The notes: generated by a model from the letters alone, not told the origin. Counted from the stretch's first letter, positions 48,858-57,361 are shown. The stretch: DNA of 64,000 bases from Streptomyces cyaneus (GCF_004028635.1 NZ_RQJW01000009.1:352180-416179); one strand, 5' to 3'. Made by a program: numbers and translations.

Positions 48858-50093
48858 TTAGGCCACGTGTTCGACGGTGACCGGGGTCTCGTCCGCAGCC
48901 TTGGCCCGGGTCTCGTCCGCAGGGCGCGCGGCCCGCAGCAGCTCCTGACGCTTGGCACCTCCCGAGACGCGGTGCAAGCGGTACGAACCGGGCTTGCGCG
49001 ACTCGGCGGCCAGATGCTTGACGATGCCCTTGCAGACGATCTCCTTGAGCCTCGCGCCGGTGCGGCCGTCGATGTGGAACCCGACCGCGACGTCGTACCG
49101 GTGGGCGAACTGGAAGATGCCGGTGTCGCGGCCCAGGCTGATGCACTGCCCGGCGAACACCTGGTTGAGGGGCGAGGGCTGCTCACCCTCGATCCGGCTG
49201 AGCACCGTGTCGGCGGCCCGCGCGCCCAGCGGTATCGCGGCCTGGCAGCTCATCCGCAACGGCAGGCCCGACGGCGCGGCCGAGTCGCCGGCCGCGACGA
49301 TGTGCGGGTCGTCCACGCTGGTCAGCGTCTCGTCGGTGAGCAGCCGGCCCAGGGCGTCGGTGCTCAGCCCACTGCGCGCGGCCAGGTCCGGCACGGCGAA
49401 GCCGGCGGTCCAGATGGTCACCTCGCTCGGCAGCGTACGGCCGTCGCCGAGCCGTACGGAATCCCGCGTCACGGCCGTCACCCTCGCGTCGGGGCCCTCC
49501 AGCACCGCCACACCGAGTTCGGCCATCCGCCTGGCGACCGAGCGCCGACCCCGCGGGTGCAGATACGGGCCGAGCACCCCGCCGCAGACCAGGGTCACGG
49601 CGCGGCCTGCCTCCGCCAGCTCGGCGGCGGTCTCGATACCGGTCGGACCGGCTCCTACGACCGTCACCGGGGCCTTCGCGGACGCGGCGTCCAGGACCGG
49701 CCGCAGCCGCTGCGCCTCCTCCAGGCCGGCGATCGGGTAGGCGAACTCGGCCGCTCCGGGCACGCCCGGGTCGGCGCTGCCACTGCCCACCGCGTAGATC
49801 AGGTGGTCGTACTCGACTGTGCCGCCGGTCGCCAGCGTCACGCTGCGCTCGGCGGCGTCGATCCGCGTCACACTGTCGACCACCAGCCGGACGTCCTCGG
49901 CCAGGATCTCCCGGTAGTCGACGACCGCGTCGTCGGACCCGCCCACCAGCTGGTGCAGGCGGACCCGGTGGACGAAGGTCGAGCGCGGGTTGATCAGCGT
50001 CACGGTCACGTCGTCGCGCTGCGTGAGGCGATTGGCCGCCATGACGCCCGCGTATCCGCCGCCGACCACGATGACGTTGCTGTTCTCGGTCAC
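48858..50093 (-). CDS. FAD-dependent pyridine nucleotide oxidoreductase (NDH-2-like), ECF41 partner
   Basis: A 411-residue two-Rossmann-fold flavoprotein. The FAD motif is VIVVGGGYAGVMAA, the NAD(P)H motif is VTVVGAGPTGIETAAELAEA near residue 150, and the FAD-ribityl motif is HIVAAGDSAAP. The fold and length suit NADH:quinone oxidoreductase or a related reductase. It lies 30 bp upstream of the ECF41 gene in the same direction. Substrate is unknown, and the C-terminal tail is acidic. Confidence 0.92.
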   Translation of the reverse strand: MTENSNVIVVGGGYAGVMAANRLTQRDDVTVTLINPRSTFVHRVRLHQLVGGSDDAVVDYREILAEDVRLVVDSVTRIDAAERSVTLATGGTVEYDHLIYAVGSGSADPGVPGAAEFAYPIAGLEEAQRLRPVLDAASAKAPVTVVGAGPTGIETAAELAEAGRAVTLVCGGVLGPYLHPRGRRSVARRMAELGVAVLEGPDARVTAVTRDSVRLGDGRTLPSEVTIWTAGFAVPDLAARSGLSTDALGRLLTDETLTSVDDPHIVAAGDSAAPSGLPLRMSCQAAIPLGARAADTVLSRIEGEQPSPLNQVFAGQCISLGRDTGIFQFAHRYDVAVGFHIDGRTGARLKEIVCKGIVKHLAAESRKPGSYRLHRVSGGAKRQELLRAARPADETRAKAADETPVTVEHVA

Positions 50094-50116
50094 GGTGTCT
50101 CCTCCGGTTCCAAGGG

Positions 50117-50152
50117 TTCGGCCCGAGGCGTTCGGCCCAAGGGGTTCGGCCT
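50117..50152 (+). repeat. three direct GTTCGGCC repeats upstream of the oxidoreductase gene
   Basis: GTTCGGCC at 50117, 50131 and 50145, exactly 14 bp apart, lies 24-59 bp upstream of the oxidoreductase start (minus strand). It may be part of its promoter or a decayed tandem duplication. Confidence 0.7.
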
Positions 50153-50216
50153 CAAGACACCGCGTACTCGACCGCCGTGACAGGATGTGACTCAGATCAC
50201 TCCGTAGGGGCCCGCG

Positions 50217-50930
50217 TCAGTGCTTCCGTCGCCGTCGGCCCTTGCCTTTGGGGGCAAGCGCGGCCACCCCGACCGCCATCGAGCCGGACGTCGCGCCCGC
50301 CGCGATCTCAGGGTGTGACAGGCGCTGACAGACGTCGAGTCGGGTGGTGACCCCCACCACGATCGAGCCGCGCGCACGCACGAGTCTCGCGGTCTCCGGG
50401 AAGATCGGGATGTTCGGCCAGTGATGGTGGGCCTCGCCACTGCGAACCGTGACCGAGATCCGGTGGTCCTCGATCGAGGCGGCCAGCGTCGGTGTCGGGC
50501 CGGCCGACGACAGCGCCGTCGACCCACGAAGGTCAAGCCCCAGCTCCTTGAAGAACTGCACCGTCCACACCTGCCATCCCCTGCCGTCGCGGTGGTGGAG
50601 GAGCGCGGCCTCGAAGGCCGGGTTCACCAGGAAGAACGGGATGTCGTCGGAGGACAGTCCGAGCATCAGGCGGGCCGGCAGCACGAATGTCCCCGCCCGC
50701 CAACTGAGGTGCTGACGGTCCAGGACCGGCTCGATCCACCCCTCGTGCCAGCCGGGCCGGTGGCAGCCGACGTGATGCAGCGACGCGTCGGCATACTCGC
50801 CGTCGGTGTACACGGCGAGCGCGGGCCGCTGCCACCGCAGGAACGGGCGGCCGCAGGTCTGGCAGTCGACCGCCCGTAACTGCACGCGCAGAGCGGAGAG
50901 TGTGTGCTCGCCGAGGTTCATCCGGGTCAC
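50217..50930 (-). CDS. hypothetical protein with a CxxC / HxxGC zinc-ribbon-like N-terminus
   Basis: A 237-residue protein I do not recognise. Near the N-terminus are CQTCGRPF and, 35 residues on, LHHVGCHRPGWH, which together could hold a zinc ion. The rest alternates strands and helices (WQVWTVQFFKELGLDL, ISVTVRSGEAHHHWP). The C-terminus is strongly basic (GKGRRRRKH). GTG 50930 is used; ATG 50921 would remove three residues. No operon partner. Confidence 0.6.
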   Translation of the reverse strand: MTRMNLGEHTLSALRVQLRAVDCQTCGRPFLRWQRPALAVYTDGEYADASLHHVGCHRPGWHEGWIEPVLDRQHLSWRAGTFVLPARLMLGLSSDDIPFFLVNPAFEAALLHHRDGRGWQVWTVQFFKELGLDLRGSTALSSAGPTPTLAASIEDHRISVTVRSGEAHHHWPNIPIFPETARLVRARGSIVVGVTTRLDVCQRLSHPEIAAGATSGSMAVGVAALAPKGKGRRRRKH

Positions 50931-51271
50931 CGGGTCGGTTCGTACCTAGATGCCGGCCATCGAGCTTCTCCGTCCCCCGCGGTCGACTCCGTCCATCTCC
51001 CGCTACGGAACATAGCCACGCGACACCGGGACCGGTCCCGGTCGACTCGCAGGCGCTTCCTCCCAGGTGTGCAGGCCGGGGGCCTGCCTTTGTAAGCGGG
51101 CGGTGAACTAAATGAACGGAAGGGTGACCGCCCTCACACGGCAGGGGATAGTCGCCGCATCGCTGGAGTACGACCCCCGCTCCCCGGGGCGCGCTTCCCC
51201 GTCAGCGAACCCCCACCCCGGACGTGAGCCGCACGCCGGTGATACCGACGAAGACGTCAAGGAGGGCAGCC
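50931..51271 (+). other. leader region of the dicarboxylate carrier gene, with an internal hairpin
   Basis: No gene seen. A hairpin GCAGGCC (51071-51077)/GGCCTGC (51081-51087) followed by CTTTGT lies about 185 bp before the carrier start, in the right direction to act as a leader terminator. The AAGGAGGG ribosome site is at 51259-51266. Confidence 0.5.
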
Positions 51272-52657
51272 GTGGCCGCCGCCAAATCCCCCGATACGGC
51301 ACCTGCCGCACCCGTCGCCAAGCGGGACCGCACGCACTACCTCTACATCGCGGTGATCATCGCGGTGGCCCTCGGTATCGCCGTGGGTCTGGCCGCACCC
51401 GACTTCGCGGTCGAGCTGAAGCCCATCGGTACGGGCTTCGTGAACCTGATCAAGATGATGATCTCGCCGATCATCTTCTGCACGATCGTCCTGGGCATCG
51501 GCTCGGTACGGAAGGCCGCCAAGGTCGGCGCCGTCGGCGGTATCGCGCTCGGCTACTTCCTGGCCATGTCGCTGGTCGCCCTCGGTATCGGTCTCGTCGT
51601 CGGCAACATCCTGGAGCCGGGCACGGGTCTGCAGATCACCGACGCCGTCAAGGACGCCGGGCACGAGCAGGTGGACGCCGAGGCGCTGCCGCCGGTCGAC
51701 TTCGTGCTGTCGATCATCCCGAAGACGCTCGTCTCCGCCTTCACCGAGCAGTCGGTCCTGCAGACCCTGCTGGTCGCCCTGCTCGCCGGTTTCGCGCTGC
51801 AGGCCATGGGCTCCGCCGGGGACCCGATCCTGCGCGGCGTGGAGCACATCCAGAAGCTCGTCTTCCGGATCCTCGCCATGGTGATGTGGGTCGCCCCCGT
51901 CGGTGCCTTCGGCGCCATGGCCGCCGTCACCGGGTCCGCCGGTGTCGACGCGCTCAAGAAGCTGGCCATCCTGATGCTCGGCTTCTACGTCACCTGCTTC
52001 CTCTTCGTCTTCATCGTGCTCGGCGCGCTGCTGCGGATCATCGCCGGCCTCAACATCCTCACGCTCTTCAAGTACCTGGGCCGTGAGTTCCTGCTGATCC
52101 TGTCGACCTCCTCCTCCGAGTCCGCGCTGCCGCGCCTCATCGCGAAGATGGAGCACCTCGGTGTCAGCAAGCCGGTGGTCGGCATCACCGTCCCGACCGG
52201 CTACTCCTTCAACCTCGACGGCACCATGATCTACATGACCATGGCGTCCCTGTTCATCGCCGACGCCATGGGTACGCCGATGGCGATCGGTGAGCAGATC
52301 CCGCTGCTGCTCTTCCTGCTGGTCGCCTCCAAGGGCGCCGCCGGTGTCACCGGTGCGGGTCTGGCCACGCTGGCCGGCGGTCTGCAGTCGCACAAGCCCG
52401 CCCTGGTGGACGGCGTCGGCCTGATCGTCGGCATCGACCGCTTCATGAGCGAGGCCCGCGCTCTGACGAACTTCGCGGGCAACGCCGTCGCCACCGTCCT
52501 GATCGGCACCTGGACCAAGGAGATCGACCGCGAGCGCGTCGACCAGGTGCTCGCCGGTCAGCTCCCGTTCGACGAGGCGACCCTCCTGGAGGACGGCCAC
52601 GACGCCCCGGCCGAGGCGTCGGAACCGGACGGCGACAAGCAGCTCGCCAAGGCCTGA
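51272..52657 (+). CDS. C4-dicarboxylate:cation symporter (DctA/GltP family)
   Basis: A 461-residue secondary carrier of the DAACS family for succinate, malate, fumarate or glutamate. It has eight membrane helices and two re-entrant loops. The conserved Ser-rich loop reads STSSSESALPRLIAKME near residue 290; the substrate and cation-binding stretch is PTGYSFNLDGTMIYMTMA. I chose GTG 51272 for its AAGGAGGG site. An N-terminal Ala/Pro segment and acidic C-terminus flank the core. The CitA/DcuS-type system at 45388-47813 is its likely regulator. Confidence 0.94.
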   Translation: MAAAKSPDTAPAAPVAKRDRTHYLYIAVIIAVALGIAVGLAAPDFAVELKPIGTGFVNLIKMMISPIIFCTIVLGIGSVRKAAKVGAVGGIALGYFLAMSLVALGIGLVVGNILEPGTGLQITDAVKDAGHEQVDAEALPPVDFVLSIIPKTLVSAFTEQSVLQTLLVALLAGFALQAMGSAGDPILRGVEHIQKLVFRILAMVMWVAPVGAFGAMAAVTGSAGVDALKKLAILMLGFYVTCFLFVFIVLGALLRIIAGLNILTLFKYLGREFLLILSTSSSESALPRLIAKMEHLGVSKPVVGITVPTGYSFNLDGTMIYMTMASLFIADAMGTPMAIGEQIPLLLFLLVASKGAAGVTGAGLATLAGGLQSHKPALVDGVGLIVGIDRFMSEARALTNFAGNAVATVLIGTWTKEIDRERVDQVLAGQLPFDEATLLEDGHDAPAEASEPDGDKQLAKA

Positions 52658-52769
52658 CCTCTGCTCTGACCTCTGGTCTGACCTCCGGCCCGTCCCCTGC
52701 TCCGGACGTCCGGCCCCGCCTGAACCGGGGCCGGGCGTTCGGCCCCGCCTGAACCGGGGCCGGGCGTTC
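52656..52769 (+). repeat. two sets of tandem repeats after the dicarboxylate carrier
   Basis: Three 12-bp units of GACCTCTGnTCT run from 52656 to 52691, beginning within the stop codon. Then a 29-bp unit, starting GGCCCCGCCTGAACCGGGGC, is perfectly duplicated (52712-52740 and 52741-52769). Each copy folds as GGCCCCG/CGGGGCC, giving twin terminator-like hairpins. Confidence 0.8.
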
Positions 52770-52835
52770 GGCCACCACACTCCGGGCGGCTGGGATGCTC
52801 CCCCGTCTCTCAGCCGCCCGGTCAGCATCTCCCTC

Positions 52836-52865
52836 TCAGGCGCACGGCAACTGCCGTGCGCCTGA
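52836..52865. terminator. 14-bp stem-loop
   Basis: A perfect 14-bp stem (TCAGGCGCACGGCA at 52836-52849 with 52852-52865) and a 2-base spacer, so almost a perfect palindrome. It lies between the carrier gene and the small secreted-protein gene; its strength suggests a terminator. Confidence 0.7.
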
Positions 52866-52976
52866 CGGCATTACCGGAAGATTGCGTTCCCTTACTCGTC
52901 CTTGCCCAACGCGGTTGATCTTCCGCACCTCTCCATGGGTGACCGTCAAGGACACACAGGAAGTCCGGGGGAACCC

Positions 52977-53453
52977 ATGGACAAAATTCGTAAGGCATTG
53001 GTCGGCACGGCCACCGGGGCAGTGCTCCTCACGGCCGGGGTGGCGCCGGCCCAGGCGGCCACGGGGGCGGCACAGCCGTCCGTGGGGCGGGACTACAAGA
53101 GCATTGCCGGCGTGTGCGGTTCGCTGCTGGCCACCGGTGTCAGCGTCTCCTCGCTGGGGAAGACCATCGCCTCCAAGGGCGCGGGCTGGGTGGGGGCGAT
53201 CGTCTCCGCGGGCTGCCTGGTGAAGGACGCCAAGGAGTACAGCAGGGCCTTCAACGCCACCCCGGCGGGCATCGCGAGGCTGAAGAAGATCCAGGCGAAG
53301 TACCACAACTACACGTTCAAGCACTTCATGACCGACTTCGGCTGCAAGTGGGTGGCGAACCCGCCCGGCGGCGGCACGGACGCCGTTCCGGCCGCCGTGG
53401 CCCACAACACCAGGGCGGCCGGGCACTGGGACTGCAGCTCGGCCGGCGACTGA
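52977..53453 (+). CDS. small secreted hypothetical protein
   Basis: A 158-residue exported protein. The signal peptide (MDKIRKALVGTATGAVLLTA) ends at an AQA-A cleavage site near residue 28. The mature part has Gly-rich helices (GSLLATGVSVSSLGKTIAS) and four Cys residues (GVCGS, SAGCLV, FGCKW, DCSS), allowing two disulphides. ATG 52977 is preceded by GGGGGAA. Family not recognised. The next gene starts 13 bp later, so they may be co-transcribed. Confidence 0.7.
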   Translation: MDKIRKALVGTATGAVLLTAGVAPAQAATGAAQPSVGRDYKSIAGVCGSLLATGVSVSSLGKTIASKGAGWVGAIVSAGCLVKDAKEYSRAFNATPAGIARLKKIQAKYHNYTFKHFMTDFGCKWVANPPGGGTDAVPAAVAHNTRAAGHWDCSSAGD

Positions 53454-53466
53454 GCGGAGCGCTCCC

Positions 53467-53754
53467 GTGGACATCACCCTGGCACTCGTGCTGGTCGTCG
53501 CCGAACTGGCGGTGCTGACCGGCGGGTACCTCGACGCACAGGCGCACACGCGGCCGAGCAGGGGCGTCCGCGTCACTCGGGCACTGGGCCCCATGCTCGC
53601 CGTGACGGCGGCCGTCGCGCTGGTGCCTGATCCCGTCTGGAAGGTGGCGGTGGCTCTCGTCACGCCGGCGCTGGTCAAGGCCACCGACCAGTACGCACGC
53701 CACCTCGGGGCCCCGGCCCCGGGCGGCGGCGAGTCGGCCGGGCGACTGCGCTGA
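53467..53754 (+). CDS. small membrane hypothetical protein
   Basis: A 95-residue protein with two or three hydrophobic helices (ITLALVLVVAELAVLTGGY; MLAVTAAVALV; VALVTPALV) separated by a basic loop (RPSRGVRVTR). GTG 53467 follows GGAG. It is close behind the secreted-protein gene and is followed by a terminator hairpin. No family recognised. Confidence 0.6.
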   Translation: MDITLALVLVVAELAVLTGGYLDAQAHTRPSRGVRVTRALGPMLAVTAAVALVPDPVWKVAVALVTPALVKATDQYARHLGAPAPGGGESAGRLR

Positions 53755-53828
53755 GGCCGCGCCGAACGGGGCTCACACGGTCGCCACTGCCGGCCACGCA
53801 GTCCCTCGGCACGCTGCCGTCACCGGCG

Positions 53829-53863
53829 GTGGGGCCAGGCAGGGAGCAACTGCCCGGCCCCAC
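53829..53863 (+). terminator. terminator of the small secreted/membrane gene pair
   Basis: GTGGGGCC (53829-53836) pairs with GGCCCCAC (53856-53863), continued after one mismatch by GGCAG/CTGCC around a 7-base loop. It is 75 bp past the stop. Confidence 0.75.
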
Positions 53864-54040
53864 ACCCGACCGCAGTCAACCCCGACACGCTTACGCCGAC
53901 GAGCCCGATCCCGCTCACCCTGCGGGCGGCGACTGGAGGCGGTGGGCGCGATCGCGGGGTGCGGCGCCCATGTCGCCCCCCCCGGCCCGGCTCGGGCTGT
54001 CCTCCCCGGTGCGCAGAGAGCCGCTCCCGTCGCGGTTGCC

Positions 54041-54059
54041 CTGACGTCGGCGTCAAGGA
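54041..54059. promoter_or_regulatory. MerR-type operator candidate
   Basis: TGACG (54043-54047) and CGTCA (54052-54056) with 4 bp between, within CCTGACGTCGGCGTCAAGG, 15 bp upstream of the merR start. MerR proteins bind such dyads inside long promoter spacers; autoregulation is inferred. Confidence 0.5.
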
Positions 54060-54073
54060 TTACGTTCGTACGC

Positions 54074-54460
54074 ATGCGAATCGGCGAGCTGGCCGCGAGG
54101 GCCGGGACCACGACGCGCACGTTGCGCTACTACGAGTCGCGAGGGCTGCTGCCCGCGCGGCGCAGCGGCAACGGCTACCGGACGTACGACGAGAGCGACC
54201 TGAAGCTGCTCCGGCAGATCAGGACGCTCCAGGACTTCGGGTTCGACCTGGAGGAGACGCGGCCGTTCGTGGAGTGTCTGCGGGCCGGACACCCGGAAGG
54301 CGACACATGCCCGGCCTCGCTCGCGGTCTACCGGCGCAAGCTGGACGAACTCGACGCCCTGATCGGCGAGTTGCAGGCCGTGCGCGCCAAGATCGGCCTG
54401 CGGCTGGCGCTGGCCGAGGGGGAACCACCGTTGTGCGAACTGGGAGGGCAGGAGCTGTGA
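54074..54460 (+). CDS. MerR-family transcriptional regulator
   Basis: A 128-residue MerR protein. The N-terminal winged HTH is MRIGELAARAGTTTRTLRYY with the YYESRGLLPARRSGNGYR wing, followed by a long dimerisation helix (RRKLDELDALIGELQAVRAK). Cys residues occur at ECLRAGH, GDTCPAS and PLCEL, which could serve a metal or redox sensor. The GTG of the thioredoxin gene overlaps its stop (GTGA), so the pair is co-expressed; a thiol-redox signal is a reasonable guess. Confidence 0.93.
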   Translation: MRIGELAARAGTTTRTLRYYESRGLLPARRSGNGYRTYDESDLKLLRQIRTLQDFGFDLEETRPFVECLRAGHPEGDTCPASLAVYRRKLDELDALIGELQAVRAKIGLRLALAEGEPPLCELGGQEL

Positions 54461-54789
54461 TCAAGGCGGCGGGCGTGGCAGAGGTGACGGACGAGGACTT
54501 CGAAGCGGAGGTGATCGGCTCCGAACTGCCGGTGCTGGTGCAGTTCACGGCCGAGTGGTGCGGCCCGTGCCGCCAGCTCGCGCCGGTCCTGAGCGCCATC
54601 GCCACAGAGGAGGGCGATCGGCTGAGGATCGTCCAGCTGGACGTGGACCGCAATCCGGGTACCACGATCGCGTACGGCGTGCTGTCGACGCCGACGCTGA
54701 TGGTGTTCCGGGGCGGTGAGCCCGTGAAGTCGATGGTGGGGGCGCGACCCAAGCGCAGGCTCCTGGAGGAGCTCGCCGACGTGCTGTGA
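54457..54789 (+). CDS. thioredoxin
   Basis: A 110-residue thioredoxin with active site FTAEWCGPCRQLAPV and the cis-Pro in YGVLSTPTLMVF. It reduces protein disulphides using thioredoxin reductase. GTG 54457 overlaps the merR stop and has GGAG upstream. The strong terminator at 54812 follows the stop by 22 bp. It is likely regulated by the coupled MerR. Confidence 0.95.
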   Translation: MIKAAGVAEVTDEDFEAEVIGSELPVLVQFTAEWCGPCRQLAPVLSAIATEEGDRLRIVQLDVDRNPGTTIAYGVLSTPTLMVFRGGEPVKSMVGARPKRRLLEELADVL

Positions 54790-54811
54790 CCCGCTCCGGT
54801 CACTTCGAGTA

Positions 54812-54853
54812 CAAAGAAATCCCCCGGGCAATTGCGCCCGGGGGATTTCTTTG
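54812..54853. terminator. strong bidirectional terminator with T-tract
   Basis: A perfect 18-bp stem (54812-54829 with 54836-54853; CCCCCGGGC core flanked by AAAGAAAT/ATTTCTTT) and a 6-base loop. This is a textbook factor-independent terminator, rare in such GC-rich DNA, separating the thioredoxin gene from helR. Confidence 0.93.
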
Positions 54854-54869
54854 CGTATATTCAATGATT

Positions 54870-54906
54870 CGCGACTTCAAGTCGGATTGGGCCCGACGAA
54901 GTCGCG
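54870..54906 (+). promoter_or_regulatory. stem-loop in the helR upstream/leader region
   Basis: CGCGACTTC (54870-54878) pairs with GAAGTCGCG (54898-54906), and inside GTCGG (54881-54885) pairs with CCGAC (54893-54897) around an ATTGGGC loop. It lies 42 bp upstream of the helR start. It could be an operator or an attenuating leader hairpin. Confidence 0.5.
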
Positions 54907-54947
54907 GTGAAGTCCAGTGAGCACACTATATCCGGGCGGGAGCAGAA

Positions 54948-57194
54948 TTGTCAAACACCGAATTGCAAGACGGTGAAATGCGACGCGAGCAGGAATTCAT
55001 CGACTCCCTGTACGCGCGCGTGGACGCGCTGCGCGGCGACACCGAGACCTCCGTCGGGGACGCGCTCGCCCAGGGCAACACGCCCATGCAGGCCCGACTG
55101 GAGCGGGACATCCTCGTCGCCGAGCGCTCGGGGCTGCTCGCCGCGCTCAACGCGGTGGACGGCTCGCTCTGCTTCGGCCGGATCGACCTCGCCTCGGGCG
55201 TCAGCCACCACATCGGCCGCATCGGCCTGCGCACCGACGACGCCGAGCACACGCCCATCCTGATCGACTGGCGCGCCGACGTCGCCCGCCCCTTCTACCT
55301 GGCCACCGGCCACACCCCGATGGGCATCCGGCGCAGGCGGCACATCACCACCAACGGCCGTACGGTCACCGCCCTGCACGACGAGATCCTCGACCTGGGT
55401 GACCAGGAGCGCACCGGCCACGAGGACCCGACCGGCGACGCCGTCCTGCTCGCCGCGCTCAACTCCGCGCGCACGGGCCGGATGAGCGACATCGTGCAGA
55501 CCATCCAGGCCGAGCAGGACGAGATCATCCGGGCGCCGCACCGCGGGGTGCTGGTGGTGGAGGGCGGCCCGGGCACCGGCAAGACGGCGGTCGCCCTGCA
55601 CCGCGCCGCCTATCTCCTCTACGAACACCGGGAGCTGCTCGCCAAGCGCGCCGTCCTGATCGTCGGCCCCAACCCCGCCTTCCTCGGCTACATCGGCGAG
55701 GTCCTGCCCGCGCTCGGCGAGACGGGCGTGCTGCTGTCCACGGTCGGCGAACTGTTCCCCGGCGTACGGGCGACGGCGGCCGACACCCGCGAGGCGGCCG
55801 CGGTGAAGGGCCGCGCCGACATGGCGGACGTGCTCGCCGAGGTCGTACGCGACTGGCAGGCGCTGCCCGACCCGGTGATCGCGATCGAGCACGACCGCGA
55901 GGTCCTGATGCTCGACGACGACCTGGTGCGGATGGCCCGCGAACGCACCCGCGCCGCGAAGCTCCAGCACAACGTGGCCCGTGAGTACTTCGAGGGCCAC
56001 ATCCTCAACACGCTGACCGAGCTGTACGCCGAGCGGGTCGGCACCGACCCGTACGACGGCTCCAGTCTGCTGGATCCCGCCGACATCACCCAGATCCGGG
56101 ACGAGATCGCCGAGAACCCCGAAGTGTGGGCGGCCATCGACCAGTTGTGGCCGCGGCTGACCCCGCAGCGCCTGGTCGCGGACTTCCTCGCCGACCCCGT
56201 GGGCTACCTCCCCGACGAGGACGCGGCCGCGATCCGCCGGACCGTGACGCGGGCGTGGACCGTGGCGGACGTACCGCTGCTGGACGAGGCCGCCGAACTG
56301 CTCGGCGAGGACGACCGGGTGGCGCGGGCGCGGGCCGAGCGTGAGCGGGAGACGCAGGTCGCGTACGCGCAGGGCGTTCTGGACGTGTCGTACGCCTCCC
56401 GGACGTACGAGTTCGAGGACAAGGAAGACGACGACAGCGAGGTGCTCTCCGCGCACGACATCATCGACGCCGAGCGCTTCGCCGAACGCCACGAGGAGGA
56501 CGACCATCGCAGCGCCGCCGAGCGGGCGGCGGCCGACCGGACCTGGGCGTTCGGGCACATCATCGTCGACGAGGCGCAGGAACTGTCGCCGATGGCCTGG
56601 CGGCTGCTCATGCGGCGCAGCCCCACCCGCTCGATGACACTGGTCGGCGACCCGGCCCAAACGGCCGAGGCGGCCGGCGTCGGTTCCTGGGCAGGCATCC
56701 TGGAGCCCTATGTCGAGGACCGCTGGGAGCACACCCGCCTCGGCGTCAACTACCGCACGCCGTCCGAGATCATGGACCTCGCGGCGGCCGTGGTGCGGGC
56801 CGAGAACCCCGGCTTCGAGCCCCCGAGTTCGGTGCGCTCGACAGGGGTACGGCCTTGGGTGCGCGCGACCGACGACCTGCCCGACGCCGTCGCCAAGGCG
56901 GTCGTGGAGCTGACCCCTGCCGACGGGCGCCTCGCGGTCATCGCGCCGCGCCATCTGCACCGCAAGCTGGCGGCGCGGCTGGACGGGGTGACCGCAGGTG
57001 CGGAGCCCGACCTCACGCGGACCGTCGTCCTCCTCGACCCGCGTCAGTCGAAGGGGCTCGAGTTCGACTCGGTGCTGGTGGTGGAGCCGGGGCTGTACGG
57101 CACGAGCGACCTGTACGTGGCGCTGACGCGGGCGACGCAGCGGCTGGGGGTGCTGCACACGGGCCGGTTGCCGAAGGCGCTGGCCACCACCTGA
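54948..57194 (+). CDS. helR: HelR-type RNA polymerase recycling / rifamycin-resistance helicase-like ATPase
   Basis: A 748-residue UvrD/Rep-like SF1 protein. The N-terminal coiled coil (EMRREQEFIDSLYARVDALR) is followed by the IDWRADVARPFY region and the P-loop VEGGPGTGKTAVALHRAAY (about 200), HIIVDEAQELSPMAW (motif II), LVGDPAQTA (motif III), GVNYRTPSEI (motif IV) and a C-terminal YVALTRATQRLGVL (motif VI). HelD/HelR proteins strip stalled RNA polymerase off DNA, and HelR displaces rifamycin. TTG 54948 with GGGAG is used; ATG 54978 is an alternative. I found no clear copy of the rifamycin-associated element upstream. Confidence 0.88.
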   Translation: MSNTELQDGEMRREQEFIDSLYARVDALRGDTETSVGDALAQGNTPMQARLERDILVAERSGLLAALNAVDGSLCFGRIDLASGVSHHIGRIGLRTDDAEHTPILIDWRADVARPFYLATGHTPMGIRRRRHITTNGRTVTALHDEILDLGDQERTGHEDPTGDAVLLAALNSARTGRMSDIVQTIQAEQDEIIRAPHRGVLVVEGGPGTGKTAVALHRAAYLLYEHRELLAKRAVLIVGPNPAFLGYIGEVLPALGETGVLLSTVGELFPGVRATAADTREAAAVKGRADMADVLAEVVRDWQALPDPVIAIEHDREVLMLDDDLVRMARERTRAAKLQHNVAREYFEGHILNTLTELYAERVGTDPYDGSSLLDPADITQIRDEIAENPEVWAAIDQLWPRLTPQRLVADFLADPVGYLPDEDAAAIRRTVTRAWTVADVPLLDEAAELLGEDDRVARARAERERETQVAYAQGVLDVSYASRTYEFEDKEDDDSEVLSAHDIIDAERFAERHEEDDHRSAAERAAADRTWAFGHIIVDEAQELSPMAWRLLMRRSPTRSMTLVGDPAQTAEAAGVGSWAGILEPYVEDRWEHTRLGVNYRTPSEIMDLAAAVVRAENPGFEPPSSVRSTGVRPWVRATDDLPDAVAKAVVELTPADGRLAVIAPRHLHRKLAARLDGVTAGAEPDLTRTVVLLDPRQSKGLEFDSVLVVEPGLYGTSDLYVALTRATQRLGVLHTGRLPKALATT

Positions 57195-57249
57195 ACTGGT
57201 CTCGCCCCCGCCGCCCCCAGACCCCCGCTTCGGCCCTGAACGGGCCTCG

Positions 57250-57327
57250 TCCTCAAACGCCGGACGGGCTGGAATTCAGCCCCTCCGGCGTTTGAGGAGC
57301 GGGGGTCCAGGGGGCGGAGCCCCCTGG
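57250..57327. repeat. Streptomyces-type intergenic palindrome plus hairpin
   Basis: TCCTCAAACGCCGGA (57250-57264) and TCCGGCGTTTGAGGA (57284-57298) are perfect complements, with inner GGGCTG/CAGCCC. A second stem CCAGGGGGC/GCCCCCTGG follows at 57307-57327. From memory this CAAACGCCGGA-type element occurs many times in Streptomyces genomes. Here it separates the convergent helR and glgB genes and likely acts as a terminator. Confidence 0.8.
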
Positions 57328-57361
57328 GATGGGACGGGTAGGGGCGGCGGGGGCGAGAAAA

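Noticed and set aside
54870..54906. Rifamycin-associated element upstream of helR
   Set aside because: The hairpin bases do not match the element as I remember it, so I report only a stem-loop.
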